Of a stretch of 33,979 nucleotides of DNA, positions 1-8,110 are shown in pieces. A program made the translations under genes and the position numbers. Positions within the stretch are counted from its first letter, which is position 1. Each line of letters opens with the position of its first letter. The notes beneath the pieces are model-generated. The model saw only the letters and a list, made by a program, of their open reading frames with translations, ran no database searches and had not been told where the DNA came from. Source of the stretch: Geodermatophilus sp. YIM 151500 (GTDB lineage Bacteria; Actinomycetota; Actinomycetes; Mycobacteriales; Geodermatophilaceae); contig NZ_JAOVZT010000008.1 in NCBI RefSeq assembly GCF_025716945.1, positions 152,955 to 186,933 on the forward strand, read 5' to 3'.

Positions 1-2
1 CC

Positions 3-995
3 CCGGCAGCCTCCCCCAGCCGTCCCGCGACCTCACCCGGCCAGCGCGGCCCGGGGTTGGTAGATCGGACCCCGCAGGGCACCGTTCGCAATGCCAACAG
101 CCCCCAGTCGTTGCAGGCGGCCCTGGAGGCCAGCCAGGCTGGGGATACGGTGGTGTTGGCTGGTGGGTCCTACGGTGCCCAGTCGTTCACCCGTAGCGTC
201 ACCGAAGGGCTGATTAGGATTACTCCGGCCGCTCAGGCCACTGTCACGTTCGGCCGCACGACCATCAGCGGTGACGGACTGGACTTTCGCGGGATCGACA
301 CCACCGATCAGGTCACCATCGTCAGTGGTGCCAGCAACGTGTTCTGGCGGGGTGGCATTCACACGCGGCTGGGCGCGACTCACGGCTTCTACGTCAACGG
401 GGCGGTCACCGCGGTCACGGTAGAAGACGTTAAGGTTCGGGGCGCCGACTGCTCCTTCTACATTCAGGGCACGACCACGAGCCTGCCGAAGGGCGTCACC
501 CTTCAACGCTTCCACAGCGAGAACGTGATCCAGGACCATGTATTCGGCTCCCGGGGCTCGAATGTCACCATCCGGGACTTCATCACGTCGGGGCACACGG
601 ACACCACAGAGCACTCTGACGGAGTGCAGATCGTCGGCCTCAAGGACGTGCTCATCGCCAATGGCGAAATCACGAATCCGGTTTCGCTACGGGACAATGC
701 TTACGACCGCCACGACCAAGGCGTGATGATAAACTACGACCCTCGAGACGGTTCCGGGCGGATACCCGAACGCATCACCATCGACGGCCTGCTTCTGCGC
801 AACCAGACTTCCACTGGGATAGCGGTGGCTGGGGTGCGCGGTTTGATCATTAGTAACACCACAGGCCAGTACAACGGTCAGCGCGGACTAGGGGCGGACG
901 GGCTCAGGGTTGATCCTGATCCGGGGAACGTGATCACCGAGTTCGTCGAGAAGAACAACACCTGGGACCGGCGGACAGTCACCGATGTGACATGA
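3..995 (+). CDS. Parallel beta-helix (pectate-lyase-like) protein, 5' end outside window
   Basis: The reading frame is open from the first bases of the window, so the gene starts upstream; the TTG at 57 is not a convincing start. The first ~18 visible residues are a Pro/Ser/Ala-rich linker, suggesting a secreted or anchored protein whose signal lies outside the window. The rest shows regularly spaced short strands ending in Val/Ile and Asn/Asp (for example VTIVSGASNVFWRGG, VTIRDFITSG, ITIDGLLLRNQ), as in right-handed parallel beta-helix (PbH1) proteins. Such folds occur in polysaccharide lyases, epimerases and polymer-binding proteins; no catalytic residues can be assigned. A second beta-helix protein lies at 7008-8057 inside the exopolysaccharide locus, so a role in processing or modifying that polymer is plausible but inferred. 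Confidence 0.75.
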   Translation, partial: PAASPSRPATSPGQRGPGLVDRTPQGTVRNANSPQSLQAALEASQAGDTVVLAGGSYGAQSFTRSVTEGLIRITPAAQATVTFGRTTISGDGLDFRGIDTTDQVTIVSGASNVFWRGGIHTRLGATHGFYVNGAVTAVTVEDVKVRGADCSFYIQGTTTSLPKGVTLQRFHSENVIQDHVFGSRGSNVTIRDFITSGHTDTTEHSDGVQIVGLKDVLIANGEITNPVSLRDNAYDRHDQGVMINYDPRDGSGRIPERITIDGLLLRNQTSTGIAVAGVRGLIISNTTGQYNGQRGLGADGLRVDPDPGNVITEFVEKNNTWDRRTVTDVT

Positions 996-1110
996 TAGAG
1001 GGCAGAACACGATTGCGGCGGTACCTCGACTCGCGTTCCGCAGCAGAGTGCCTGGTCTGGTGACGGGCCGCGCGTCCGCGCAGGTCGGCATTCGAGCAGC
1101 CTGGCGGAAA

Positions 1111-1343
1111 TGTCGATCCGCCTGGTGACGGGGCTGGGTTGTCCGGCTCTTCGCTCATCGTGTCGATCGTGAGCTGAGACCTGGGCGGTGACGGTGGCGG
1201 CGCTTAGCCCGTCACCGCTCCATCCAGGGGACTCCATCGAAGTCGGTGAGGGAAGAGTTGGACGTATTGACCGCCTACCGTGAGGTGGGCAGTTATCGGG
1301 GAGCGGCCGCGAGCTGCGGCACGACCCACAAGACGGTGAACGA
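1111..1343 (+). mobile_element. IS21-family-like remnant: end repeats plus N-terminus of the transposase
   Basis: A GTG at 1246 opens a frame reading LDVLTAYREVGSYRGAAASC then GTTHKTV, which resembles the N-terminal helix-turn-helix of IS21-type IstA transposases of actinobacteria. The frame loses similarity at about 1343, where an IS3-like end begins. Upstream, TGTCGATC occurs at 1111 and again at 1161, exactly 50 bp apart, each followed by a GGTGACGG motif. Multiple short end repeats fit IS21-type termini. A 10-bp inverted repeat (1185-1194 with 1209-1218, GCGGTGACGG/CCGTCACCGC) lies just before the frame. No istB and no catalytic domain remain, so this is a dead fragment. The family call rests on memory of related sequences and is moderate. 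Confidence 0.45.
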
Positions 1344-1346
1344 ATC

Positions 1347-1471
1347 TGAAGCGGCCCAGGTTCTGTGCTGCCTCCTTATGAGTCACGGAGGATGGCGTCA
1401 TGCCGAACAAGATCGATCCGGCGCTGAGGGAGCGCGCGGTGCGGCTGTTGCGTGAGCACCGGGCCGAGTAA
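1347..1471 (+). mobile_element. IS3-family-like left end and truncated OrfA
   Basis: The stretch begins with TGAAGCGGCCCAGG, which resembles the termini of IS3-group elements in actinobacteria. After a GGAGG ribosome site it opens at ATG 1400 with MPNKIDPALRERAVRLLREH, the typical start of an IS3-family OrfA helix-turn-helix protein. The frame ends after 23 codons at TAA 1469-1471, where similarity stops; OrfB and the right end are absent. It interrupts the IS21-like fragment immediately upstream, so this is a nested insertion that was later truncated. Non-functional. Confidence 0.5.
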
Positions 1472-1498
1472 TCGACCACGGGACGCGACCCTTACTAT

Positions 1499-1532
1499 CC
1501 CGCTCGTGTGCCCACCAACTGCGGAACTCGGG
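1499..1532 (+). repeat. 34-bp direct repeat, copy 1 (solo IS1634-type end)
   Basis: This 34-bp stretch, beginning CCCGCTCGTGTGCCC and ending GCGGAACTCGGG, is identical and in the same orientation to 19798-19831. The second copy lies about 120 bp upstream of the start of a decayed IS1634-family transposase (minus strand), so the repeat is probably a terminal segment of that element. Copy 1 has no transposase beside it and is a solo end. The two copies bracket the exopolysaccharide locus. Confidence 0.7.
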
Positions 1533-1735
1533 AAAAGAGATCCTTCAACTCACTCCCGCGCCGACGCGCGAGACCGGCGCACAGCCCGTCTGACCGCCAA
1601 CCTGAGCGTCACATCGCCGAGTGACACGACCCGTCACCACCTCGGCGGGCATACCTGCACGTCATCCCGCGAGTTAGCGTCACCAGGGTAGACCGCTGCT
1701 GCCGAACCCGAGCGGCACAGCCTGCAACTGTCGCG

Positions 1736-2929
1736 CTAGCGCCGTCTGGTCGCGACAGCCCGGCGGATCACTGTGACCGACCGTCGCGCGGTGCGGCCGA
1801 CTCGCCACTGCGTCACCCGGTGTAGCGCATGGTGCAGTGGTGAGCCGGGGGCGGACTCACGGCGCATCCGCAGCGCATAACCGAACTCCAGCGGCGGGAG
1901 CCGCATGTGTCGATCGACGTCCTCGAACCACGCGGCGCTGGTCGCGGCGTCCCGCTGCAGGTTCAGGACCGCCGGCCGCCGCTCGTCCTGGTATCGCTGC
2001 AGAGCATCGGTAAGGTCCGCCGGGCGACATCCTTTGAGGGACCGGGCGAGAGCCGCTGCGTCCTCGAACGCCATCCGCGTCCCGGAACCGATGGAAAAGT
2101 GTGCGGTGTGCGCAGAGTCGCCGACGAGGACGAGGTTGCCGGCGTGCCAGCGCTCGTTGCGTACCGTTGTGAAAGTCGCCCAGTGTCCTGCGGCGGTGTC
2201 GTCTGCGGAGAGTTCGATCCGGTGTCCGTCGAGGTGTCGGGCGAATATGCGACTCAGCTCCTGCACGCAGGCTTCGCTAGTCATCGAGTCGAAGCCGAGA
2301 CCCCGCCACGTCCCCTCTCGGCACTCGACTATGACCGTGCTCGCGGCAGCCGCGAAGGGGTATGCGTGCAACCAGATCCAGCCCGCCGGGGTGGCCTCGA
2401 AGGCGAACGTGAAGTCCGGGAAGGTCTTCGTCGAGCCTAGCCAGAGGTACTTGTTGGTCCCGGTCCACTCGATCGATCCGAACGTCTGCTCCCGGCGGCG
2501 TCGCTGACGGGAGTGCGCGCCGTCGGCTAGGACGACCAAGTCAGCGTTCGTCAGGTCCGCCGCATCAACCACATCACTCTCGTGTTCGATCCGTACACCG
2601 AGTTCGGATGCCCGCCGCGCGAGCACGTCGATCAGCCGCTGGCGGCTCAATCCGTACCCGGTGCCGCCCAAGTGCACCGGCCGACGATCCCGCACGCAGA
2701 CACGCTGACCGGCCCACTTGCGCGAGTTGGTCCGGAGCGCCTGCGCCGTCGCGCTGTCGATCCGGCGCACCCCGTCGAGCAGGTCGTCCCAGTACACGAT
2801 GCCCCAGCCGTACGTCGTGCTCGGCGCGCGGCGCTCGTGCAAGGTGATCTCGTGGCTTGGGTCGCACCGCTTCGCGGAGATGGCAAACCAGAGTCCGGCG
2901 GGGCCAGCTCCGACGCCCTCTATCCTCAC
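1736..2929 (-). CDS. FAD-dependent aromatic-type monooxygenase
   Basis: A 397-residue flavoprotein hydroxylase of the PHBH fold. It has the N-terminal Rossmann motif GVGAGPAG (residues 5-12), a DG-type motif LVVLADGAHS (131-140) and the second FAD-binding motif VGDSAHTAHFSIGSG from about 269. This last motif closely matches salicylyl-CoA 5-hydroxylase and VioD-like enzymes. The GTG start at 2929 is preferred over an upstream ATG at 2998. It makes a 4-nt GTGA overlap with the stop of the FemAB-like gene, and the dinucleotide-binding motif follows directly. It is the last gene of the minus-strand operon. Such a hydroxylase is unexpected in a polysaccharide locus; its substrate cannot be read from sequence. 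Confidence 0.85.
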   Translation of the reverse strand: MRIEGVGAGPAGLWFAISAKRCDPSHEITLHERRAPSTTYGWGIVYWDDLLDGVRRIDSATAQALRTNSRKWAGQRVCVRDRRPVHLGGTGYGLSRQRLIDVLARRASELGVRIEHESDVVDAADLTNADLVVLADGAHSRQRRRREQTFGSIEWTGTNKYLWLGSTKTFPDFTFAFEATPAGWIWLHAYPFAAAASTVIVECREGTWRGLGFDSMTSEACVQELSRIFARHLDGHRIELSADDTAAGHWATFTTVRNERWHAGNLVLVGDSAHTAHFSIGSGTRMAFEDAAALARSLKGCRPADLTDALQRYQDERRPAVLNLQRDAATSAAWFEDVDRHMRLPPLEFGYALRMRRESAPGSPLHHALHRVTQWRVGRTARRSVTVIRRAVATRRR

Positions 2930-4122
2930 GATCCCAGTCGCATGGTCGGGGGTGCCATGGGAAGCCGGGCCGGAGATGGGTGTCGCTGGAGGCGGCACCG
3001 CAATCGGCCCTTGACGTGGTCGAGGACGGCTCGACCGCGCGAGCTCCGATTGACCGCGTCGTAGGCGAACCGGACGGGCATCGACCGGATGAGCTCTACC
3101 GGGGCGGGATACCGGTACGGTGTGCCGCCGAAGCTCATCTTCGCTTGGTCAGGTCCGGGCCACGTGGCGCTCGATCGGATCCCGCAGTCGACGGCATCGT
3201 GCAGCGTCTGTTCCGAGAGCCCTCCGAAGTCGAGCCACCGGTATCCCTCCGCCCGAGCCCAGCGGATGATCGCCCAACGAGCAGCTGCGGGAACAGACAA
3301 ACGGCCTCCGGGGCCGTGCCGGTCGAACCCGCTCCACCGGCCGCGCACCATCTCGCCGCACGTCGTGACCATGTCCGCCGTCACCGGGGTCCCGTTGACC
3401 TCACCGATCCACAGGAACCCGCGTTCACTGCGCGCCAGCTCGATGTACGCCCGCTCCAGGTAGTCGGCATGTGGCGGGCGCCGGTATCCCCGGGCGTCCG
3501 CGGCCGCCCGCATGAGATCCGCGAGAAGAGGAACGTCACGCTCGTCGCCCATGCGGATCTCGACCCCCTCGGCGGCCCAGCGGCGTGTCCAGGAACGCAA
3601 CCGTGGCTTCATGCCTCTGGTGATCTCCTCCGTACTCCGCCAAAGATCCAGGCGGACCGATCCGGTCGGAGCGATGTCGGCGGAGGAGGGCCGGAACCTC
3701 TCGCTCAAGAGAGCCTGGCGAATGTCCTCGCCTCCCTCCGGGGGCTGCACGAACAACATCCGGATGCCGGGCAGGACCGCTAGACCCTGTGCGAGATCCC
3801 AGACGACGAGTGCCCGCTCGTCCGCGCCCTGGGCGACGACGGGGCCGTACGGGACGTATCCGACTCCCCCGAGACCCGGAATCCACCGCACCAGGACCTG
3901 TGCCCCACCAGCCAGGGATCGGTCGCGTTGCCAGGCGAAGACGTACATGGGCCGGAAGGCCTTCAGCGCGCCTATCCGGGCCCAGACCGAAAGCTGCGTC
4001 ACGTCGGTGCCGGGTGTGCTTTCCACCAGCCGATCCCACGCGGACAGCAGCCACGCAGGTGGGTCGGCGACGACCTGGACCTCCTGCACCCCGGAAGTCA
4101 CCCTACTCAGACGGTGGGTCAT
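2926..4122 (-). CDS. FemAB/BioF2-like GNAT-fold acyl- or aminoacyltransferase
   Basis: A 398-residue protein of the FemAB-related/BioF2-like superfamily (double GNAT fold) common in exopolysaccharide loci. The C-terminal half contains a family-like stretch (RWAIIRWARAEGYRWLDFGG, then about 30 residues on DQAKMSFGGTPYRY) in which an aromatic-DFG turn is followed by a lysine-containing segment. The ATG at 4122 has a strong purine-rich site (GGGAGAGGGGG) four bases upstream. It lies 39 bp after the methyltransferase gene and overlaps the monooxygenase gene by 4 nt. Family members transfer amino acids or acyl groups; here an aminoacyl or acyl decoration of a lipid-linked sugar is inferred. A second member lies at 8111-9151. 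Confidence 0.75.
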   Translation of the reverse strand: MTHRLSRVTSGVQEVQVVADPPAWLLSAWDRLVESTPGTDVTQLSVWARIGALKAFRPMYVFAWQRDRSLAGGAQVLVRWIPGLGGVGYVPYGPVVAQGADERALVVWDLAQGLAVLPGIRMLFVQPPEGGEDIRQALLSERFRPSSADIAPTGSVRLDLWRSTEEITRGMKPRLRSWTRRWAAEGVEIRMGDERDVPLLADLMRAAADARGYRRPPHADYLERAYIELARSERGFLWIGEVNGTPVTADMVTTCGEMVRGRWSGFDRHGPGGRLSVPAAARWAIIRWARAEGYRWLDFGGLSEQTLHDAVDCGIRSSATWPGPDQAKMSFGGTPYRYPAPVELIRSMPVRFAYDAVNRSSRGRAVLDHVKGRLRCRLQRHPSPARLPMAPPTMRLGS

Positions 4123-4161
4123 CGGTCCCCCTCTCCCGATCAGGCCAGTGTGGCGCGCTGC

Positions 4162-4893
4162 TCAGCCAGGACGATCGCTCGTCGGAGTTGCTCCCTCACG
4201 ACGGGCGGTGACCAGTACCCAGGGGCTCACTGCCGGCAGTCGCGAGAGCCCCAGCCGACGTTCCAGCCCCACCGCGGCCGGGATCAGACGTGAGTCGCTG
4301 CGCCGGCCGAAGGGGAGCCAGCAGAGGCCCACTTCGCTCTCGATCCCCATTCCGGCGGCTACGAGCTGCCGCCGCCACGCCCGGTATGACATCTGGTAGT
4401 GCGGATGCGGCTCGCCGTGCCTGATCCGGGACAGGGCGCTGCTGACCTGCCCCCTCAGCGAATCGCGGTTCCACGTGATGGCCACCAGCAGACCGCCCGG
4501 CGCAAGGACCCGTCGGACCTCGGGGAGGAACCACTCGGAGGTCATGACCGGCAGCACTTCTATGCAGACGACGAGAGACACCGAAGCGTCACCGGCGGAG
4601 AGGAGCCGGCTCCCGGCGCTGACAACCAGGCAATCGGCCTCGGGGTTCCGTTCAGCGCACATGCGGACAGCGTCCGGATCGACGTCGGAAGCAGTGACCG
4701 ACCAGCCGCGTTGGAGCATCAGCGTCGTCCACCGACCGTGGCCGCAGCCGACGTCGAGAGCTCTGTGGGGATGAGGAGCCGTGGCCAGGGCGTGTTCGAC
4801 CGCTGTCGTCTCGGCGGCACTGATGTACCGGCCCCATCTGCTGGTCGCGACTTCCTCCCAGTACTGGGCAGAGCCGATCGCCGACGCGCTCAT
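4162..4893 (-). CDS. Class I SAM-dependent methyltransferase (paralogue 1)
   Basis: A 243-residue methyltransferase with SAM motif I ALDVGCGHGRW, followed by the acidic strand TASDVDPDAVRMC and the post-motif segment SVSLVVCIEVLPV. It matches the Methyltransf_11/25 type. The ATG at 4893 forms an ATGA overlap with the stop of the preceding gene, so the longer open frame upstream is not coding. It is clearly paralogous along its whole length to the neighbour at 4890-5648: both share W-G-x-Y-I near the start, HPHYQ-x-x-YRAWRR in the middle and LSRLPA-x-SPWVLVT near the end. O- or N-methylation of a sugar residue of the polymer is inferred from context. Confidence 0.85.
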   Translation of the reverse strand: MSASAIGSAQYWEEVATSRWGRYISAAETTAVEHALATAPHPHRALDVGCGHGRWTTLMLQRGWSVTASDVDPDAVRMCAERNPEADCLVVSAGSRLLSAGDASVSLVVCIEVLPVMTSEWFLPEVRRVLAPGGLLVAITWNRDSLRGQVSSALSRIRHGEPHPHYQMSYRAWRRQLVAAGMGIESEVGLCWLPFGRRSDSRLIPAAVGLERRLGLSRLPAVSPWVLVTARREGATPTSDRPG

Positions 4894-5648
4894 GGACCGT
4901 CCACCGCCTCGACGTCCAACCTGTTGTGCACGGCGTCCTCCCCGTCGGGGCGGCGAGAACCTGTCACCAGCACCCAGGGACTCAATGCGGGCAGCCGGGA
5001 GAGGCCGAAGCGTCGCTCGAGCACTGCTGATGCAGGTACGAGCGATGAATCGCTGGCTCGTGAGAACGGGAACCAGCACAAGCCGCGCTCGGCTTCTACC
5101 TCGAGACCGACGTCGGTCAGGCGCCGGCGCCAGGCCCGGTACGGTTCTTGGTAATGAGGGTGCGGTGTACCGCTGCGGATGCGCGCTGCAGCGTCGGCGA
5201 AGAGCCCTCGCATCGACGAGCGGTTCCACGTCACCGTGACGAGCCGCCCGTGGGGGACGAGGACCCGCTTCACCTCGGCTAGGAACCAGTCGGAGTGGCT
5301 GACCGCCAAGACCTCGATGCAGATGACCAGGGACACGGACTCGTCCGCTGCTGGCAGGTGTCGGCTGTCCTTCCCGACCAGGGCGCAGACGCTGTCCGGG
5401 TTGCGTTCCTCGCAGGCACGCACGGACTTCGGGTCCACGTCCACCGCGGTGACCGACCAGCCTCTGTTGGTGAGGAACTCCGTCCACTCGCCCCCACCGC
5501 AACCGACGTCCAAGGCCTTCCTGGGCGCCGGAGCCATGTGCTGTGCCTCGTCGATGACCTGGGCTTCGGTCGTCCGGATGTACGTACCCCACTTCCGGGC
5601 AGCGAGCCATCCGTAGTACTCGGGCGTGCCTTCAGAGGGTCGGATCAC
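4890..5648 (-). CDS. Class I SAM-dependent methyltransferase (paralogue 2)
   Basis: A 252-residue methyltransferase with motif I ALDVGCGGGEW, then TAVDVDPKSVRAC and SVSLVICIEVLAV. The GTG start at 5648 makes a GTGA overlap with the stop of the dehydrogenase gene; the further-upstream ATG (5726) would extend deep into that gene. It is a tandem paralogue of the following gene (4162-4893) and is translationally coupled on both sides. Two diverged copies in tandem suggest methylation at two positions or on two sugars. The substrate is unknown; the placement next to a nucleotide-sugar dehydrogenase points to a sugar or sugar-lipid acceptor. Confidence 0.85.
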   Translation of the reverse strand: MIRPSEGTPEYYGWLAARKWGTYIRTTEAQVIDEAQHMAPAPRKALDVGCGGGEWTEFLTNRGWSVTAVDVDPKSVRACEERNPDSVCALVGKDSRHLPAADESVSLVICIEVLAVSHSDWFLAEVKRVLVPHGRLVTVTWNRSSMRGLFADAAARIRSGTPHPHYQEPYRAWRRRLTDVGLEVEAERGLCWFPFSRASDSSLVPASAVLERRFGLSRLPALSPWVLVTGSRRPDGEDAVHNRLDVEAVDGP

Positions 5649-6919
5649 AGTCGGTTCACCACTTCGGACCGCAGACGGTTCCGCGTATCCAGTACCCGGT
5701 CGGCATGCTGTTCGAGGACATCCCAAGGAAGCGCGTCGTGGTCGGTCAGGACGATGACGAGATCAGCGCCGGCGATGCTCTCCGGAGTGCCGTCCACCAG
5801 GCAGATCTCTGGCGGCATGAGACCCACGTCCACCAACGGGTCGACCGCCCGCAACCGAGCACCGAGTTGGTGCAGGCGCCGGGCCACGACCAGCGCCGGC
5901 GATTGGCGTGCGTCACCCGAGTTGCGCTTGTAGCTCAGTCCTATCAGCAGGATCACGCTGTCCCGCACCGACTTCCGCATCTCGTTGAGGTGCTCCACGG
6001 CGCGGGCGACCACGTAGTCGGGCATGTGGTCGTTGATGTCGTTGGCGGTTTCGATGAACCGGAAGTTCTGGCCGAGCGATCGTCTCACCTGCCATGACAG
6101 GTATGACGGGTCGATGGGCAAGCAGTGCCCACCCACTCCGGGCCCAGGCGTGAACGACATGAATCCGAACGGTTTGGTGGCGGCAGCATCGACGACCTTC
6201 CACACGTCGATCCCCAGACCGTGGCAGAACATCGCCAACTCGTTGACCAGGGCGATGTTCACGTGCCTGAACGTGTTCTCCAGCAGTTTCGCAAGTTCCG
6301 CTTCGCGCGTGTTTCCGACCGGTACGACCCGATCGCACAGCTCGGCGTAGAAGTCGGTCACTGCCTTGGTCGACACTTCGTCGATGCCGGACACGATCTT
6401 GGGTGTGTTTCGGAAGTTCCACGTCGGGTTGGACGGGTCTATGCGCTCGGGGCTGTACCCCACTCGGTAGTCTCGGCCAGCCCGAAGGGAATTGTTGGCT
6501 TCGAGCAACGGTATGAAGACGCCTTCGGTCGTCCCTGGATACGTCGTCGACTCGAGGATCACGCAGCAACCCGGATTCACATGCGTGCTGAGCAGCGAAG
6601 CCGCGGACTCCACGTGTCGAAGGTCTGGCGCGCCGTCCCGCAGAGGTGTCGGCACCGTGACGACCGCGACATCGAAGCCGGCCAACTCTGCAGCGTCGGC
6701 ACTCGGATGGAACCGACCGGTGGACAGTGCCGATGCGAGGTCGGTGTCGGTGACGTCGTCGATGTACGTCCGGGCGTGGCGCAAGCTCTCGACCTTCGCG
6801 TCATCGACATCGAAGCCGATGACGTCGTAGCCCACCTCCACTGCCCGCATGGCTAGAGGCAGGCCGACATAGCCCTGCCCAACCACCGCCAAACGCTGCT
6901 CGGGTTCGTCGCCGGCCAT
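5645..6919 (-). CDS. UDP-N-acetyl-D-glucosamine 6-dehydrogenase-type nucleotide-sugar dehydrogenase (WbpA-like)
   Basis: A 424-residue enzyme of the UDP-glucose/GDP-mannose dehydrogenase family. The NAD-binding motif GQGYVGLP is at residues 14-21. The catalytic-site segment GPGVGGHCLPIDPSY carries the nucleophilic Cys at about 266, and the C-terminal UDP-binding domain includes GLSYKRNSGDARQSPAL. The overall pattern (PTPL near 91, the GHCLPIDP form) fits the WbpA/WecC group that oxidises UDP-HexNAc to UDP-HexNAc uronic acid, rather than UDP-glucose dehydrogenase. The ATG at 6919 has AAAGGCGG upstream; longer frames lack family similarity. Together with the Gfo/Idh dehydrogenase and DegT aminotransferase of the other operon it suggests a 2,3-diamino-hexuronic acid pathway. 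Confidence 0.85.
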   Translation of the reverse strand: MAGDEPEQRLAVVGQGYVGLPLAMRAVEVGYDVIGFDVDDAKVESLRHARTYIDDVTDTDLASALSTGRFHPSADAAELAGFDVAVVTVPTPLRDGAPDLRHVESAASLLSTHVNPGCCVILESTTYPGTTEGVFIPLLEANNSLRAGRDYRVGYSPERIDPSNPTWNFRNTPKIVSGIDEVSTKAVTDFYAELCDRVVPVGNTREAELAKLLENTFRHVNIALVNELAMFCHGLGIDVWKVVDAAATKPFGFMSFTPGPGVGGHCLPIDPSYLSWQVRRSLGQNFRFIETANDINDHMPDYVVARAVEHLNEMRKSVRDSVILLIGLSYKRNSGDARQSPALVVARRLHQLGARLRAVDPLVDVGLMPPEICLVDGTPESIAGADLVIVLTDHDALPWDVLEQHADRVLDTRNRLRSEVVNRL

Positions 6920-7007
6920 GGTCTGTCCGCCTTTCACTCGGGTCTCTACCGATCGGGGTTCTGTGCCGCCGCCCGTACGATGTACGCGTCGTAGCAGAGG
7001 GAGGGCG

Positions 7008-8057
7008 GTGATCCGCATCGATCCGTCTCCCGCTCCGCCGGTCGCCTGCGTTGTGGCCGCCGCCGTCCTGCTCGCCGGCTGCGGCGTCGCCGAGGGTGCG
7101 TCGACCGCCTCGGACCAGCCCTGCTCGGTCACAGCGGCAGACCAGGAGGCGCTCGAGCAGGCGCTCGTGGACGCTGGTCCGGGGTCGCGGATTTGTGTCA
7201 CTGGCGGCCTCCTGGAAGGAACAGATGTCGCCTTGCAACGCTCCGGGGAGCCGGGCCGGCCAGTCGTCGTCGTCTCCCAAGGCGCGCAAGTGCGCTCGGT
7301 CGTAGTCGAGGCCGACCACGTCGTGGTGCAGGGCTTCGTCACCTACGGGGGCGAGGGCATCGTGCTCAGCGGTCGGGATCTCGTAGCTCGTGACAACGAG
7401 GTCCGAGCGGCGCGGGAGAACGGGATCAGTTGCGAGGACGGCTGTGCTGACGTGGTGATCGAGGACAACACCGTGCTCGATTCTGACGGCTCGGGCGTTC
7501 TGGTCGAAGGCCGGCGGATCATCGTGCAGCGCAACCGGATCAGTGGGTCTGTGCAGCGGGAGGCCGGGGACGCTGACGGCATCCGGTTCTTCGGCTCTGG
7601 CATCCGCATCCTCGGAAACACGATCACGGACATCAAGGACGACGGCTACGAGGGGGAACCGCCACACACCGATTGCTTCCAGACGTTCGACAACAGCCGG
7701 ATGCCCACCGTCGATGCCGTCATCGCCGACAATGTCTGCCGAGACGTCGATCATCAGTGCCTCATCGCTACGGCACAGGAAGCCGGGACAACCGGCCGTC
7801 TCGGTCGCTCGCGTGACATCGAGTTCACGGGCAACGAGTGCCACGTGGAGGGTGCCCAAGCGGTGCTCGTCCAGTGGTTCCCGGACGTGGTCCTGCGCGA
7901 CAACAGCTTCGCCGGGCCGAACCTCCATCGTGGAGCGATCTACCTGGACGGCTCGACGAACGGGGCATTCTTCCGCAATGTCGTCCCGGATCGTGTTCCG
8001 CCTTATGAACTCGACGAGAAGTCCGACGCAGGCTTCTCCACCGATGAGCCGAACTGA
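7008..8057 (+). CDS. Parallel beta-helix lipoprotein
   Basis: A 349-residue protein starting at GTG 7008 after a strong AGAGGGAGGG ribosome site. Residues ~10-24 form a hydrophobic signal ending in the lipobox LLAGC, so lipidation and surface anchoring are predicted. The mature part contains repeated beta-helix coils (VVIEDNTVLDSDGSGVLVEG, IRILGNTITDI, IEFTGNECH) with Asn/Asp ladder positions. It also has several Cys residues. It is the only plus-strand gene in the exopolysaccharide locus, divergent from the dehydrogenase gene (88-bp spacer) and convergent with the FemAB-like gene. A surface polymer-modifying or polymer-binding role is inferred; no lyase catalytic set is recognisable. Confidence 0.85.
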   Translation: MIRIDPSPAPPVACVVAAAVLLAGCGVAEGASTASDQPCSVTAADQEALEQALVDAGPGSRICVTGGLLEGTDVALQRSGEPGRPVVVVSQGAQVRSVVVEADHVVVQGFVTYGGEGIVLSGRDLVARDNEVRAARENGISCEDGCADVVIEDNTVLDSDGSGVLVEGRRIIVQRNRISGSVQREAGDADGIRFFGSGIRILGNTITDIKDDGYEGEPPHTDCFQTFDNSRMPTVDAVIADNVCRDVDHQCLIATAQEAGTTGRLGRSRDIEFTGNECHVEGAQAVLVQWFPDVVLRDNSFAGPNLHRGAIYLDGSTNGAFFRNVVPDRVPPYELDEKSDAGFSTDEPN

Positions 8058-8110
8058 TCCCTGCTCCGGAGGCGGATCCCCCGGCGTGAACAAGCTCATC
8101 CGGTCTGCCA

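Noticed and set aside
4894-5610. Long upstream extension of the first methyltransferase frame
   Set aside because: It runs through the paralogous methyltransferase in another frame; Arg/Gly-rich low complexity and no similarity.
8058-8110. Possible bidirectional terminator between convergent genes
   Set aside because: Only short imperfect palindromes (such as CTCCGGAG) without a U-tract; not enough to call.
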